Shown in pieces: positions 45,001 through 56,529 of a stretch of DNA of 64,000 nucleotides. How positions within the stretch are numbered: position 1 is the first letter of the stretch; the number at the start of each line of letters is the position of its first letter. The stretch spans positions 434,001 to 498,000 of the forward strand of contig BDSL01000021.1 in NCBI GenBank assembly GCA_003116995.1, in the 5' to 3' direction. The stretch is from Yamagishiella unicocca. Its lineage: Eukaryota > Chlorophyta > Chlorophyceae > Chlamydomonadales > Volvocaceae. The notes below the pieces were generated by a model. The model saw only the letters and a program-made list of their open reading frames with translations. It was not told the origin of the DNA and did no database searches. Both the position numbers and the translations under genes were made by a program.

Positions 45001-48000
45001 GCCACCCCGATCTTGGTCGCCATGGACCCTAGCGCCGCCCCGACATCCAGCGCCGCAGCCACGATGCGGTTCTCCGGGCCACGACCCTTCTCAGGCACCG
45101 CCTGGCCGGGGCCAAGGGCAGGGGGCGAGGTGGGCGGAGGTCAAGCGCCCTGAAACCCGCTGAAGGCTCATGCGGACGGCGAACCTTCGCACACTGTGCG
45201 CACAGCTTTTGCAGAAACACTGAAAGGCAGGGCAGAACACGTTTAGCAGACGCCAGGGGTCGGAAACGTTGTGTCCAGTATGCCCGACGTGCAGGCTGCT
45301 GCGATCTCGGATCCACTCCAGCCCCACGCGGTCCCCGTCGCCCTTCATCCGCCCTCAGCCGCCCCCCCCACCTGGTCCAGCAGCTGCAGCGGCACAGCGC
45401 CCGGGCCCCGAGTGGCCGGTCCGCCGGCCAGCACCACCACCCGGCTGCCGTACATGTTGTGGTGGCGGGTCAGGTCCAGGGAGGCGTGCGCGGCGATGAT
45501 GCGCAGAGACGCCTCCACCGCTGCGCAGAGGCACCTACCCGCGAGGATCCAGGGAGGGCGGGTGGTCGGGGTAAAAGGAAGACCCATGTACGAAAGGAAA
45601 ACCGTTCAGCACAGGCGTTTTGAAGTGCATGCTGGAGAACTTGGTTGAGGAAACTAAAGGAACTTCGTTGTAGAGGTTGGGTCGGGGAGGTTGTCGGATG
45701 AAGCCAGAGACATGAAGGCCGCATCGGCTCAAGCGCCCCACCGTCCTGCGCCTCGCACCTGCCTTGAAGGCCTCACCGCCTTCCCCAGAACCCACAGGAC
45801 TTGGGTGAGTGCCTCGCAACCCTGCCCCCCAGCTACGCCGCTGGCGGTATTAGCGTCCGCGGCCGTAGGCTGCGGGCACGGCAGGCTGAGTGGTTGGCAC
45901 GTGCCGGGCCGCTGGAGCCGCACCATGCGCTGCTTGCTCCCCCTCGCCCCCACGTACGACACTCTGGCACACACCCGATAGACCTCCCCCGCACGCACCT
46001 GGCCCGAGCCCGCAGCGGCACGTCCGACTGCACGGTCCGCAGGCTCGCCAGCACCTTGGGCAGCTGCGCGGCGCACGCCTGGAGCTCCGAAACCAGCACG
46101 CCGTCGCCACCCCCGCCGCCGCCCCTGGCGGCGCTCGTCGCGCAGTGCCGGTCCAGGAGGTGCTGCACGGCCGCTTGCTGGTCCAGGGAGGGGGACGGGG
46201 CGGAGGGCGAGGCACCGGGCGCGGCGGCGGGGCCCGGGACGGCGGCCGGGAGCACGTGGCTGCAGCGGTGGCTCCCCAGGCTGTGTACGGCCACGCAACC
46301 GTCGAAGGTGACTAGGGAGACGAGCGTGCCGGGCGGCAGGTGATCGGCGGTCAGCGTCGCCAGCAGGGCGTCCTTTGTGGCCTGGGGACCGTGTGCGGCC
46401 AAGTGGGGCATACCCAGCGGCGTGAATCATGAACTGGGTCAGTAAGAAGGTTCACAACGAAGCCGGCCGTAAGCGAGGGTGCATGTGGCAGGCCAACTAC
46501 CGGTCCGGTGCAGGAGCTGTCAAGGGTAGTTGGCTGAGGCGGATCGAGCGAGCCGCAAATGTCCGTATCCTGCACTTACGATCCCTCCCGCGCCCACCCA
46601 TCTCCCGCCCTCCGGCCACCCGTCTCCCGCCCTCCGGCCACCCATCTCCCGCCCTCCGGCCACCCATCTCCCGCCCTCCGGCCACCCATCTCCCGCCCTC
46701 CGGCCACCCATCTCCCGCCCTCCGGCCACCCATCTCCCGCCCTCCGGCCACCCATCTCCCGCCCTCCGGCCACCCATCTCCCGCCCTCCGGCCACCCATC
46801 TCCCGCCCTCCGGCCACCCATCTCCCGCCCTCCGGCCACCCATCTCCCGCCCTCCGGCCACCCATCTCCCGCCCTCCGGCCACCCATCTCCCGCCCTCCG
46901 GCCACCCATCCCCCGCCCTCCGGCCACCCATCTCCCGCCCTCCGGCCACCCATCTCCCGCCCAGCCATGCCCGACCATGCACCCCGACCATGCACCAACC
47001 CCCCCACCCACCCCGACCATGCACCAACTATCCTGTCTCGTTGCGTAAAACAGTTTTTATCCCCCCCCCCACCTGCGGGTTTCCCTCGAACCCCACCTGC
47101 AGGTCGTGCGGCTCCATGGAGGTGTCCACCGCGAACACCAGGTGGCACTGGTGCGGCGGCGGCAGGTGCGTGTCCGGCAGCGGCAGCACGTACTCCACCG
47201 CCTCGGAGCACAGCTCAGGGTAGCTCTGCGGGGCAAGAGAGAGGGGGGACAGCACACGCGGGGGCCAGGTAGGTACTCGCAGGCGCCTCGGGAGTGCAGT
47301 GGCGGAGCAGCGACCACATAGGCGGGCCGGAGTCGGCGCCGCCTCTCGCTCAGGCCAGCCCGACCCAGATCAGCCCTGGAGTCCAGCGCCACACTCCACC
47401 GTCCCTCGCATTCTCCACCCCGCTTCTCGCCCCCGCCTTTCTGCGCTCTTAGGCCTTCCTCTCAAACCCCTCAACGCCTCTAGGTTCCTCTCAAACCCCT
47501 CTGCGCCGTTTGGGTTTCCTCTGCTCCCTCTGGGCTTCCTCTCAACTCCGCTGCTCCCTGCGCCGCCATCGCGCCATGCTGCGGCCCGCCCCACCGCTCC
47601 CAGCCTCACCGCGGCATCCGCCGACTGCCCCAGCTGCTCCTTGCTGATGTTGACGCATCCGCACATGTTGCACTTCCACACCCACTTCAGCAGATTGGTC
47701 TGGAGGGGCGCGCAGAGGGCCGACCCAAGGGACTAAGCAACGCACAGGGCGCGGGAGGCGAGTGCACGCGCTGAAAGCAACAACGTGCTCCTTCCTGCAG
47801 AACCCGAGATTGCCTTCAATCGGCGCTAAAAGGCCGTTGGCGTCGGCACAAAGTACGCTCGACACGCCCGGATTGCACAACGTGGAGAAGCTTCACAGCA
47901 TCAGAGCACTACCGGCAACCTGGGCAGCCTGTCGAAGCCCATTCTCCGTGAGTCCCAGTAGTCCGCAGCAGCACAGGCTGGTCCCTTGGACTTCCGCACC

Positions 48001-48645
48001 TTGCAGTACACGTTCAGGAAGCCCGAGCAGCCATTGCAGCGCATGGGCGGCCGGGTGATTTGGGCCAGATTCAGCGCGCTGCTGGGCAAGAAATCCATGT
48101 GGGCGCCCAGAGGCACTCCGCACGTGTTCGCGAAGGCGCGCTGGTTGACGACCTGGAGGTGATTGGGGCCCCGGGGGGGAGTGGGGCTTGGGGCCGGACG
48201 CAAGGCGCCCAGCAACGGGCACGGGGGGGCTCGACACGCAGGCGAGATGGTTGACACACGAGGCACAGGCCTCCCACAGCGAAACGAGGGACCAAAGTGT
48301 ATGGAGCTGTAGTGCATTATTATCTGGCTAAACACGACTGTTGGGGGCACGCCCCAAGCGCCCGGGTGCTGTGATCACAACAGCACAGAAGGGAAGGTCC
48401 CATATATCGCGGATTGTGAACAACGCCTATCACCGAAATCCCACTCCAAAGGAAGTTCAATTACTTACGCAACTGGAGACGAGCGTGAGCACATGGTCGG
48501 CTGGCGCAACAGTCACGGCAGACTGTGCCGGCGATGCGCTTCCAGCATTTTGCTCCCGTTGTAAATTGGTAAGCTGCTGCTGTCCGCTTGTGGGCAAGGG
48601 CACACTGCTGGAAGGTGCAGGCCCAGAAGCGCTGGGGCTAGTCAT
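42045..48645 (-). CDS. Diverged SEC23-like protein (COPII-type zinc finger, trunk and helical domains)
   Basis: Twelve exons, 48645-48469, 48152-48000, 47699-47610, 47225-47097, 46381-45999, 45534-45372, 45101-44984, 44915-44398, 44202-43945, 43642-43467, 43243-43165 and 42935-42045, all join in phase to 1044 aa. A Sec23/24-type zinc finger is formed by CNGC (about 98-101) and CNMCGC (about 120-125). The trunk has CHLVFAVDTSMEPHDL, then TKDALLATLTAD, LVSLVTFDGCVAVHSLG and the SEC23 motif VVVLAGGPATRGPG, then IGVAVDIFT. The beta-sandwich and helical parts follow (ALHFVNAAARCRIVRVVSRK; GFGARKLRQWPPELMPLAYA). SEC23 is the Sar1 GAP subunit of the COPII inner coat on ER exit sites. This protein is much longer (canonical about 770 aa), with Gln/Ala/Gly insertions, so it may be a paralogue rather than the core SEC23. 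The join at 44984/44915 is the least certain. Confidence 0.82.
44812..44873. repeat. 21-bp tandem repeat inside a coding exon
   Basis: About 2.5 copies of a 21-bp unit (GCGCAAATGCGGAATTGCGAG) lie in exon 8 of the SEC23-like gene. Because 21 is a multiple of three, the repeat encodes a seven-residue repeat (LAIPHLR) without shifting frame. Confidence 0.85.
45575..45632 (+). repeat. Dispersed intronic element, copy D
   Basis: In the plus direction: AAGGAAGACCCATGTACGAA, then AGGAAAACCGTTCAGCACAG, then GCGTTTTGAAGTGCATG. It lies in the SEC23-like intron 45535-45998, antisense to that gene. Confidence 0.78.
46594..46965. repeat. 22-bp minisatellite, about 16.5 copies, in an intron
   Basis: A 22-bp unit (CACCCATCTCCCGCCCTCCG plus GC) is repeated head to tail about 16.5 times with very few changes: an A-to-G in copy 2 and a T-to-C in copy 15. 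It lies in the intron 47096-46382 of the SEC23-like gene. The unit length is not a multiple of three and it lacks stops, so it produces long Pro- or Gly-rich open frames in several frames on both strands; these are not genes. Confidence 0.95.
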
Positions 48646-49110
48646 TTTCCTTCAAGGACCTTAAAAGTAACTTCGTAAATAGTATTATTTATAGCAATAT
48701 GCACTCATTATGGGGAAAAGAGACCGAGCTATCCTCGAGCAGCGGCGTTTCTGTGCACAAAAGCCCGAGTCAGTAATATTAACGTCTGCGTAACGTGTGT
48801 GGTACCGGCGTAGTTCCCAAGAGAACGGCAATCATTTTTTTCGATTGCTGTCTTCAGCAGTGAAGTACGAGTAGTTGAGTACCCTGTACCCATGTTCCGA
48901 CGACCCTGTACCCATGTTCGCTTGAGGCATTCCGAACCTTCCGTCACATGTGGGAACCCGACTTGTGCGCGCATTGCCACATTGCATGATCTATTGATCT
49001 GTTAATACTCTTATTGTTTCAATTCTTAAGAACGCGAGGTCAGTCGCTTCACGTTAGGTCCTCGTAGATCCATTCACCTTCCCCCGTCCCCGCACCTACC
49101 TCTTTCGAAG
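48646..49110. other. Divergent intergenic region
   Basis: About 465 bp, AT-rich, between the SEC23-like (-) and DDI1 (+) genes. It presumably carries both promoters. The near-duplicate CCCTGTACCCATGTTC occurs at 48881-48896 and 48903-48918. Confidence 0.45.
48686..48693 (-). promoter_or_regulatory. TATA-like box for the SEC23-like gene
   Basis: The minus strand reads TATAAATA about 41 nt before the ATG at 48645, which would give a very short 5' UTR. Confidence 0.35.
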
Positions 49111-52100
49111 ATGCTATTGACAGTTACTACACCCGATGGAGAGTATCTTTTTCCCGTCGAGGTGCGCCACGGGAGGCCGACGCCCGCGTCTGCCGCTCTT
49201 CGGTTAGAAGCGACATCACGCTGCGCTCTTTGTGCAGCTCGGGGACATAGTGTTGCCAAAACTATCAACACGTGTATCTGTGGCCCGTTGTGCAGTTCGA
49301 TGGTGGCACGTCCGTCGCTGACATCAAGGCTATTTGCGAGGCGGAGACGGGGTTGCCGTCAGCATCATTTGTTCTAGTCCACAACACTCGACCGTTGCAG
49401 GACAGGTTAGGACTGTCGAGGCCCCCCCCCGACAACCCGTCAATACCCCGCTGCGCTTTACCCTCTTGAGCAAACAGAGCATGCGCTGTTTGCGATGCAC
49501 GAACACTGCCGGCTTATTGCTAGACAAGAAGCGAGTTCCCCATGAAAGTGGGGTACTTGCGTGAGGCGCACCCGTCCAGTCGACGGAGGGGCGTGTGGCA
49601 GGGGAAACGTCGCACGGCAGGGGAAGCGTCAGGCTCACGTGCCTGCGTAAAGGCACTTTGCACATCAAGCATTTAAGCTCTCTTTCCTCCTGCTCCCAAC
49701 GGCTGCACGTGCAACGCGTTTTGGATGCGACCCCCGCAACCTCTGCGACCAGAGTGTAGGCATTAGGCCTGGTCACCTGGGTCCATAGCCGGCGGCATAG
49801 AATCTGAGCGGGACTGCGCGCAAGGCTAATGAATTCCCCCCTCCCTCCCTGCACGCACCCTACTGCAACTCCCGGCTCTCGCACGGCCGCAGCCAAAACC
49901 CGACAGCGGCCGGCGTACAGCCCGGCGACATGCTTATCCTCGTGCAGCCACAGCAGCTGCAGCGTCAGCAGCCTCAGCGCGCCGCCGCCGGTGCCGGTGC
50001 TGGCGCTGCTGCCAACAATCTCATGGAGCGCAACCCAGATGGCAGCCTTGTGAACCCCGCCGCGGCCATTCAGGCCTTCAAGGCCGACCGGAATATGATG
50101 GACACGTTCCGGGCTCAGGCCCCGCGGTTGTACGACGCCATCACGGGCGATGACGTCACGGCGCTGCAGGAAGAGCTGCGCCGGGCGCACAGGTGGGTTG
50201 GTGGCCAGGGAAGGGCGGACGGACGGCAACTGGGCGGTGTGCCCTTCAAGCACAGCGCAGACCGGGTGGATCATGTTCCCGTTGACCGTCACTGATGCCC
50301 ATGTGGGCATGATCTGTACCGCGTCCGTCGGTGATCCAGAGGTACGGAGGTAATACCTACCCGGTAACCACTTGATGCCATCAGATTTGAGTCAAGCTTG
50401 CTGACCGGATTTGAGAGGAAACCCGCTTGCTGTTCGGCCCCTTTGCCGCGCAGTAGAAAGAGGACGTGACCCGACCAGCAAGCGTGTTCAGTATGTGTGT
50501 TTCCTCTAATGCCTCCCATAGTATTCAGTAACGCGTCTCATAGTAATCACAGTAATGCCTTGGTGGGACGCGTCATATTCCCAGGGCCCAGCACGACGCC
50601 AATACCGAGCTGGAGCGGCTGTACCAGATGCAGGAAGAGGACCCGTTCAACTACGAGCTGCAGGTGGGGGTTTGATAAGGGAGATGGGGGTGAGAGGAAA
50701 CCCGTAGGTCGGGGAATGAAAACCTAGGACGAATCCGCCCAAAGCAGGTGGGGTGGTCAGCCAGCTCGTCACACATTTCAGCTAACTTGCAAAAGCGTCG
50801 GGCGGGGCGTCGGCTAGAACTGTGTAATTGAAACGCGACAGAGGGAAATCGGTGTGCGGGAATTACTGCGGGAACGCAAATGCCCTGGCTCCGGAACCAA
50901 TGTCGGTGAAACGTACATGCCGGCGCTGGGGCATGGCAGGCCGGATCGTCATTGCGAGGCATTACGACGGCAATGGCGAAGGCGTGGTGGTGTGTGCAAC
51001 TTTTATGAGATGATAGGGGAAGGGGACCTTGCGGGCGTAAGCTGCAACATCACGGTGTGAGGTGGCCGTGTCCTTGGTTAGACAAACAGGTGCGGTGACC
51101 TCGCTGGACTTGGGGCGGCGGCATACCGGTACGCACGTAACGAGGTGGAATCCGCATGGCGGGCTGGCAGCACACCTAGCTGACGACTCAACTGCATCCG
51201 ATGCCTGCAGGCCAAGATCGAGGAGGCCATTCGCCGCAAGAACATCGACGAGAACTATGAGGCGGCCATGGAGCACAACCCAGAGGTATCGAAATAGGGG
51301 GAGGTAAAGAGGAAACGCGGGGGAAGCGGGGACGATGACTTGCCTCTTGAAGCCATGCCTCTCGTTCGCGCACGGCAGGCCATTAAGTAGTCCATGCCAA
51401 ATCGACCCGGCAGATTCTGCTGTCAATGGTAACAACACACCCCTTGATTCCCTAGGAACTGAGTTCCCGCATTGGGGCTGTCAAGCGAAATCCACCGCAG
51501 CTCCAGCTCCTCCACCTGGCTGCGCAGCCCTCAAGCTGTCCCAGGGCTCGCTCCGGAACCTGACTTGGGGGCCCCGGCCCGTTCGCGCTGCCGCTTCAGA
51601 ACTTCATCTCGGTGCACATGTTGTACGTGGACATGGAGGTCAACGGCGTGCACGTCAAGGCCTTCATCGACAGCGGCGCGCAGATGACCATCATGACGGC
51701 ACCCTTCGCGGAGAAGTGCCACCTCACGCGCCTGCTGGACGACCGCTTCAAGGGCATGGCGGTGGGCGTCGGCTCCTCTAAGATCTTGGGCAAGATCCAC
51801 CAGGTGCGTCACGTGGGACAAGAAGGGAGTTGCCGTACATCGGCCTAAACCGTACACGGCCTGAACCTCGCGTGTTGATTGCCATTGATGACGAGGGCTT
51901 TCCGCGCTGGAATTCGTGGTCGCACCTTTCTCTCCTGACCGCCGCGCCAAGTGACGGTCCTCGGATTGTCTAGCGGGTTCAACGTTGGTGCGTTGCGAGC
52001 TGGGGCGTGCATGGCGTCCCTTTTTGGGCGCTGACCTACACAGCGCCATGCGTTCGAGTTCGTCTCGCGGCCGCACTTCCATCGTTACACTGGTCCTGGC

Positions 52101-53044
52101 CGCAGCACCGCGTTTGCTGACCGTCGAGCTCGCACGTGCACGTGCGCCCGCACTTTGCGAGCAGGCCAAGATGAAGGTGGGCGACCAGGTGGTCACCACG
52201 TCCATAACGGTTCTGGAGCAGAAGACCGGGCCGCAGTTCATCTTCGGGCTCGACATGCTGCGCGGCCACCGGTGCTGCATTGACCTGGTGAGCAGGGCAG
52301 GAGACGCGTTTCTACCGCAAACGTAAGCAACGAGGCCAAGGTGTAGCCGCAGCAAGCAAGCCCAAAGGACGTATCGAGGGTATTGGAATTGAGAGCCGGA
52401 AGAGCGAGACGCGCCACCTCCGTCTCCTTGCTCGCAGGCCAAGAGCGTCCTCCGCATCGGCTCTTGCGGCGTGGAGCTGCCGTTCCTGTCGGAGAGCCAG
52501 ATCCCCGTTGACTTCTCGGCGCATGTAGAGGACGTCAGCGAGGCGGAGGCAAACCGACGGATGGAGTCAGGTAGGTGCAGCTGCTGCGCGAGCGGATTGG
52601 TCTGTAATGCTACTTATTGGTTGAGCCCTGTTTTTCCACACCAATTGCACAGCCTACCTACTGAAAGGCATCACGCCCTATGTCTATAATGCGCCGGCTA
52701 CCGTAGCACCGCAGCAGCAATCCTGCCTCCGATCATGCGCGCCTTGTCACCATGCAGATGCGGCCGGGTCCCGTGACAAGATGGACACGGATGCGCCGAC
52801 AGCGTCAGCGACCACGGCGCCAACGCCCGCTGCGGCCAGCCAGCCCCCAGCACCGGCGCCGGTGGCGGCCGCGCCGCCCGCCGTGGCTGTGCCGCCACCG
52901 GCAGCAGCGGCGGCAGAGGATCCGTCGGAGGCCAGTATCGCGCAGCTGATGGCGCTCGGTGCCGACCGCAACACGGCCGTGCAGGCGCTGCGAGCAGCAA
53001 ACGGCCAAGTGGAGATGGCTGCGAGCTTGTTGTTTGATATGTGA
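49111..53044 (+). CDS. DDI1: DDI1 aspartyl protease and ubiquitin-shuttle protein
   Basis: Nine exons, 49111-49161, 49296-49405, 49893-50192, 50585-50663, 51211-51285, 51600-51803, 52165-52287, 52438-52570 and 52758-53044, join to 453 aa. The order is complete for DDI1: an N-terminal ubiquitin-like domain (MLLTVTTPDGEYLF; VADIKAICEAETGLP; GVQPGDMLILV), and the helical region (NPDGSLVNPAAAIQAFKADR; RAQHDANTELERLYQMQEED; KIEEAIRRKNIDENYEAAM). The retroviral-type protease core follows: MLYVDMEVNGVHVKAFIDSG with AQMTIM, catalytic Asp at about 229, then FIFGLDMLRGHRCCIDL. A C-terminal UBA domain (IAQLMALGADRNTAVQALRA) ends the protein after an Ala/Pro linker. DDI1 binds ubiquitinated proteins, shuttles them to the proteasome and cleaves some heavily ubiquitinated substrates. 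All key residues appear intact. Confidence 0.95.
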
Positions 53045-54801
53045 ACGGGGGCCAGGCAGCAAAGTGGTGCGCCGAGGACATGGTGTGAACTAGCAACATC
53101 GCTTATGCTCGAAACGTCAGATAGAAGTAACTTTGAGTCACACCCGATAGGCACCTTTCATTGACCAGCTTGGTGCGCATGGCGCACGGAACAACAGAGG
53201 CGTGGCGTCCTATGGTTACGAAAGCGCTGTACAGAACAAGATACTGGTAATGCGCTGTAGGGGTTGGGGAAAGCCCGTGGACTAGGAAGCCGATTAGGAA
53301 ACCGGGGGCCGGATGCAGGCGTGGCGGGTGGGAGGGATGGTGCTGAGGCAGGGCCCGGCGATGAACGCAGAGCAGGGGCCAGCTACCCGGAGCGTCTGGT
53401 GGGTGTGTATTGAAGCGCCGTGCCCTGTACGGTACCGTGTGCGGATACCAGCTCCGAGACGGAATGCCGCCGACGGAACATTGCACGACGGGTACACGAG
53501 GGGCAGCTGGCTCATACCAGTGAACACGGGGAGGACCGGGGCGCGCGGTGTGCCTGGGTATGGGCCCGATGTACGGAGTGAAATATGGCACCGAATGTAC
53601 CCAGCGGCCGGCATTCCTCGCTTTCTCGGCGCGTCTGTAGTGGTGTGCTGCTGTTCGCATCAGCGCAGGCGGGTCGTACGGCACCGTCGCATGCCGCCAT
53701 CGTCGTACGGCACCGTCGCATGCCGCCATCGCAAGGGGGCCCTAGCGAGATGACTGATGTCGGGTGAACTGAAGGGCGGCGCGCCGTCCGTTTGCTATAA
53801 ATACTGTACGGCGATGAGTAGCGCGAAGGCGGGCGTCACGCGTCGGATCTGTCGGTTGTTCAAAAGTAACATGGCTGTCACGAGTTCTTGATAGACTGGC
53901 AAAGGCCTCAGTCTGTGGGTTAGCGGTCGCCTGAAGGAGCCACATGCTACGCCGGCCACGCAACCAGTCAGCCCTCAAGTCCATGAACGACCTCAGTCGC
54001 AGCACCCGCTAATACCTACAACAACGAATGACACTGGCCACGCACATATCCCAAGTACTCGCACTCGCACACAGCACGGACCCTCCCCTGCGACGACACG
54101 CACTTCGCAATCCTGCCGCTACGATGGGCATGCGGCTTTCCAAACCTCGCTCAGCAACCTCTCCTCCTACCAAGCTCTCGAGACCAAACCAGCTAGCGTG
54201 AAGTCCACCGGATTCGGTCCGGCCCATGCGGCAGTCCCCCTCCGAAACCCGTCGCTGCATGCCGTACGGCACATACCCGTTCACAACCTACGCGTCCCGC
54301 CTGGGTTACGAAAGGAACCACTACCCGGGTAACCCCGGTGGAGTCAGGTCCGGCTTGAACAAAAAAAACAGGTACTGCCGTTATTGCATACCCACTCCGC
54401 ATGTCCCCACGTCACAGCTCGCCTTTCAGCGTGCATTAGGATGCTCCTGGGCGGCATCGCGATGGTCAGCCTACTTGCGAGACCCGCCGCGCGTGGGCCT
54501 GCCACGCAAGGCCATCAAAAGGCTTCAAGTGGAAATCAAGACCATTGAGTGACCTCACGGCCACCCACCTGCATTGCTCATCCTGCTGTGCAAGGCCGGC
54601 GGGCTGACGACCTGGCTCCCAACCCCACATGGCTGATCCAGGCCCAGCTACAGCGCAAGGCACGGCGGACTTACCGGCAATCAACACTGCCGCCACCCCA
54701 TAACAACACGGCTTGGACACGATGGCCCCGCAGGACGTTGCGCGCCAGCAGGCCGTCCAGCTGGTGCCACCCCGCAGTCTACAGACATCCCCGCCAAGCA
54801 C
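53045..54801. other. Convergent intergenic region
   Basis: 1.75 kb between the 3' ends of DDI1 (+) and the MAM33 gene (-). It holds a perfect 2 x 29-bp tandem repeat at 53673-53730 and a TATAAATA at about 53803 with no recognisable gene after it. Confidence 0.5.
53673..53730. repeat. Perfect tandem repeat, two 29-bp copies
   Basis: Identical adjacent copies beginning GTCGTACGGCACCG and ending GCCGCCATC occupy 53673-53701 and 53702-53730. Confidence 0.95.
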
Positions 54802-55545
54802 CTACTTGCCCACAAACTTCTCCACGTCCGACAGCCAAGTCTGGTACTCGCGCTGCTCCTTGTCGTAGATGAGGAAGCGCAGGTACTCGCCCAGCTCGGA
54901 ATTGATTCCACGCTCCTCTAGGTAGGCAGCGAAGTTGCGCTGCAGGTTGTCGTCCAGCTCGTCGAAGACGGGGCCGGAGTACATCGACTCCGAGCCCAGG
55001 CCATCCTTCGGCTCCAGCGACACGTGGTTGATGTTGATGGAGTTGCCGTCGCTCTCGCACTCGAACAAGAGCATCTTGCCGTCCTTCACACAGGAAACGT
55101 TGAAGGCGACGGTGGAGATGCCCTCCTCGTCGCCCTCCTCGCCGTCGTACGCAGGGGACGGCTGGTTGTTAACGTGCAGGTCGATATTGATCTCCTCATC
55201 CTTGAACGCGCGCGTAAGTGTCAGCAGAGTGTCGCCAGGCGCCTCCGTCAGCTTAAAGGGGGCTGGCGGGCCTCCCGACACCTGCTCGGGCCGCAGGTAG
55301 TTTTTCTTCTCGTAGTCAAGTTCCTCACGCAAGAGGCTGCTAAGACTGTCTTGAAGTGGTGCGCTGGTGTTAATACTGCGGTTAAAGGCCGCGGCCGCGC
55401 GCAGCAGCAGCGCCTGATGGGCAAGCGCCGGCTGCTGCGCCGCCGACACCAAAGCGCCAGCAACCTGTTGTCCCTTAGTGGCGCAAACCTGCTGTTGTGA
55501 CAGCAGGCTACAAATGCCGCGCACGACACGTTGGCGGGTGGCCAT
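54802..55545 (-). CDS. MAM33/p32 (C1QBP) family mitochondrial matrix protein
   Basis: A single uninterrupted frame of 247 aa. Residues 1 to about 65 form a basic, Ala/Leu/Gln-rich presequence (MATRQRVVRGICSLLSQQQ). The body matches the family: short acidic segments (FKDEEINIDLHVNN; YDGEEGDEEG), beta strands (GISTVAFNVSCVKDGKMLLF, then ECESDG) and the typical C-terminus (LDDNLQRNFAAYLEERGIN, ELGEYLRFLIYDKEQREYQ, WLSDVEKFV). p32 proteins form acidic trimeric rings in the mitochondrial matrix and support mitochondrial translation and RNA metabolism. The frame extends to a GTG at 55602, but the ATG at 55545 gives the expected presequence. The absence of introns is unusual in this window. Confidence 0.93.
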   Translation of the reverse strand: MATRQRVVRGICSLLSQQQVCATKGQQVAGALVSAAQQPALAHQALLLRAAAAFNRSINTSAPLQDSLSSLLREELDYEKKNYLRPEQVSGGPPAPFKLTEAPGDTLLTLTRAFKDEEINIDLHVNNQPSPAYDGEEGDEEGISTVAFNVSCVKDGKMLLFECESDGNSININHVSLEPKDGLGSESMYSGPVFDELDDNLQRNFAAYLEERGINSELGEYLRFLIYDKEQREYQTWLSDVEKFVGK

Positions 55546-55968
55546 CAGGGAGACGACGAGGACAAGATCTGGAGCTACTCGGCAGCGACAGTAGTAGCAC
55601 ACGAGTCGGATGTCGAAAACTTAAGCCTTGAGCGGATTGCACATGTGATCGACCACAGCGTGTACTGGTTAACCTGGTCTCGGCTGCCGAGGAGTGCCGT
55701 ACATGCATCATTCGCAGACGCCCAGAACTTTCCCTGTCCACTGAGAATGTCTACGCAGTGTTGATTTGTCGCGTACATATAATTTACCCGAACTTACCAT
55801 TGCTTTCTAGAGTCTGCGCCTCAGACCCTTTGGACGTGTAATCGTAGTCATATAATACGCTGTGCAGACTTTACGAGATTGTTTATGCAGTCACAATTGC
55901 AAGTATATTAAAGCGAACAGCTGCGAGTGACGGTACATACGGTCACCCATTTCCTTCGACCTGCGGAA
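55546..55968. other. Divergent intergenic region
   Basis: 423 bp between the MAM33 gene (-) and the 89-aa gene (+), AT-richer toward the right. A TATTAAAG lies about 65 nt before the ATG at 55969. Confidence 0.4.
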
Positions 55969-56529
55969 ATGCTTCGCGACGAGCCTCAGACCCGCTCAAT
56001 GGTGAAACAGTTTCCCAAAGACAGCATTCCAAAGAAGAATCACCTGCTGGGCGCTGAGTGTAAAGTGCGAGCGGACTACAACGACCCGCCACCGAAGAGG
56101 ACAATACCCACGTCAACGCTGGAGGCGGCCCGGGGTGTAGAGACGCATTTCATAAAAGCGAGAAAGGTAAGGGAGGAGGTGATGGGGTCCGGGTGGGTAT
56201 ACTAGTGCAGCGTGGGTCAACCACCTGAAGCAAGTTCCATCGACCCACTTTAATAACCGGGGACATGCTTGCTTTTCTGCTTGCACCAGTACGGAAATAG
56301 TCCTTCTCAGTGCCAACCTACCTCCGCCCGCCATGTTACCCCGGAAAGTACGAAAAGGAGGGCCGTTCGGGGGAGTGTGTGATGCATCATACCCTTGCAC
56401 CCCCCTGCAACTTCTTGGTCTTCCGCTCGGTTGTCCACTCCTCCCATTCCGCCGCAGGTCGCGGATGCCATGAAGGAGCGCCAGGGCACCAGCCAACTGT
56501 ATACTCCAGGGAAGGGGTGGGGCGGATAA
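55969..56529 (+). CDS. Unrecognised 89-aa conserved-looking protein
   Basis: Two exons, 55969-56166 and 56458-56529, join in phase with a GTAAGG donor and a CCGCCGCAG acceptor. The protein is charged and soluble, rich in Lys/Pro in the middle (FPKDSIPKKNHLLGAE; DYNDPPPKRTIPTSTLEAAR), with a helical segment (ETHFIKARKVADAMKERQ) and a C-terminal YTPGKGWGG. There is no membrane segment or zinc motif. Its compact, low-bias-free composition contrasts with the Ala/Gly-rich algal insertions elsewhere and suggests a conserved small protein. No family assignment is made. Confidence 0.6.

Noticed and set aside
46594..46965. Possible CRISPR array
   Set aside because: Copies are directly adjacent with no unique spacers, and the DNA is eukaryotic and intronic.
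46429..47272. Several long proline- or glycine-rich open frames on both strands
   Set aside because: Produced by the stop-free 22-bp minisatellite; they have no independent support.
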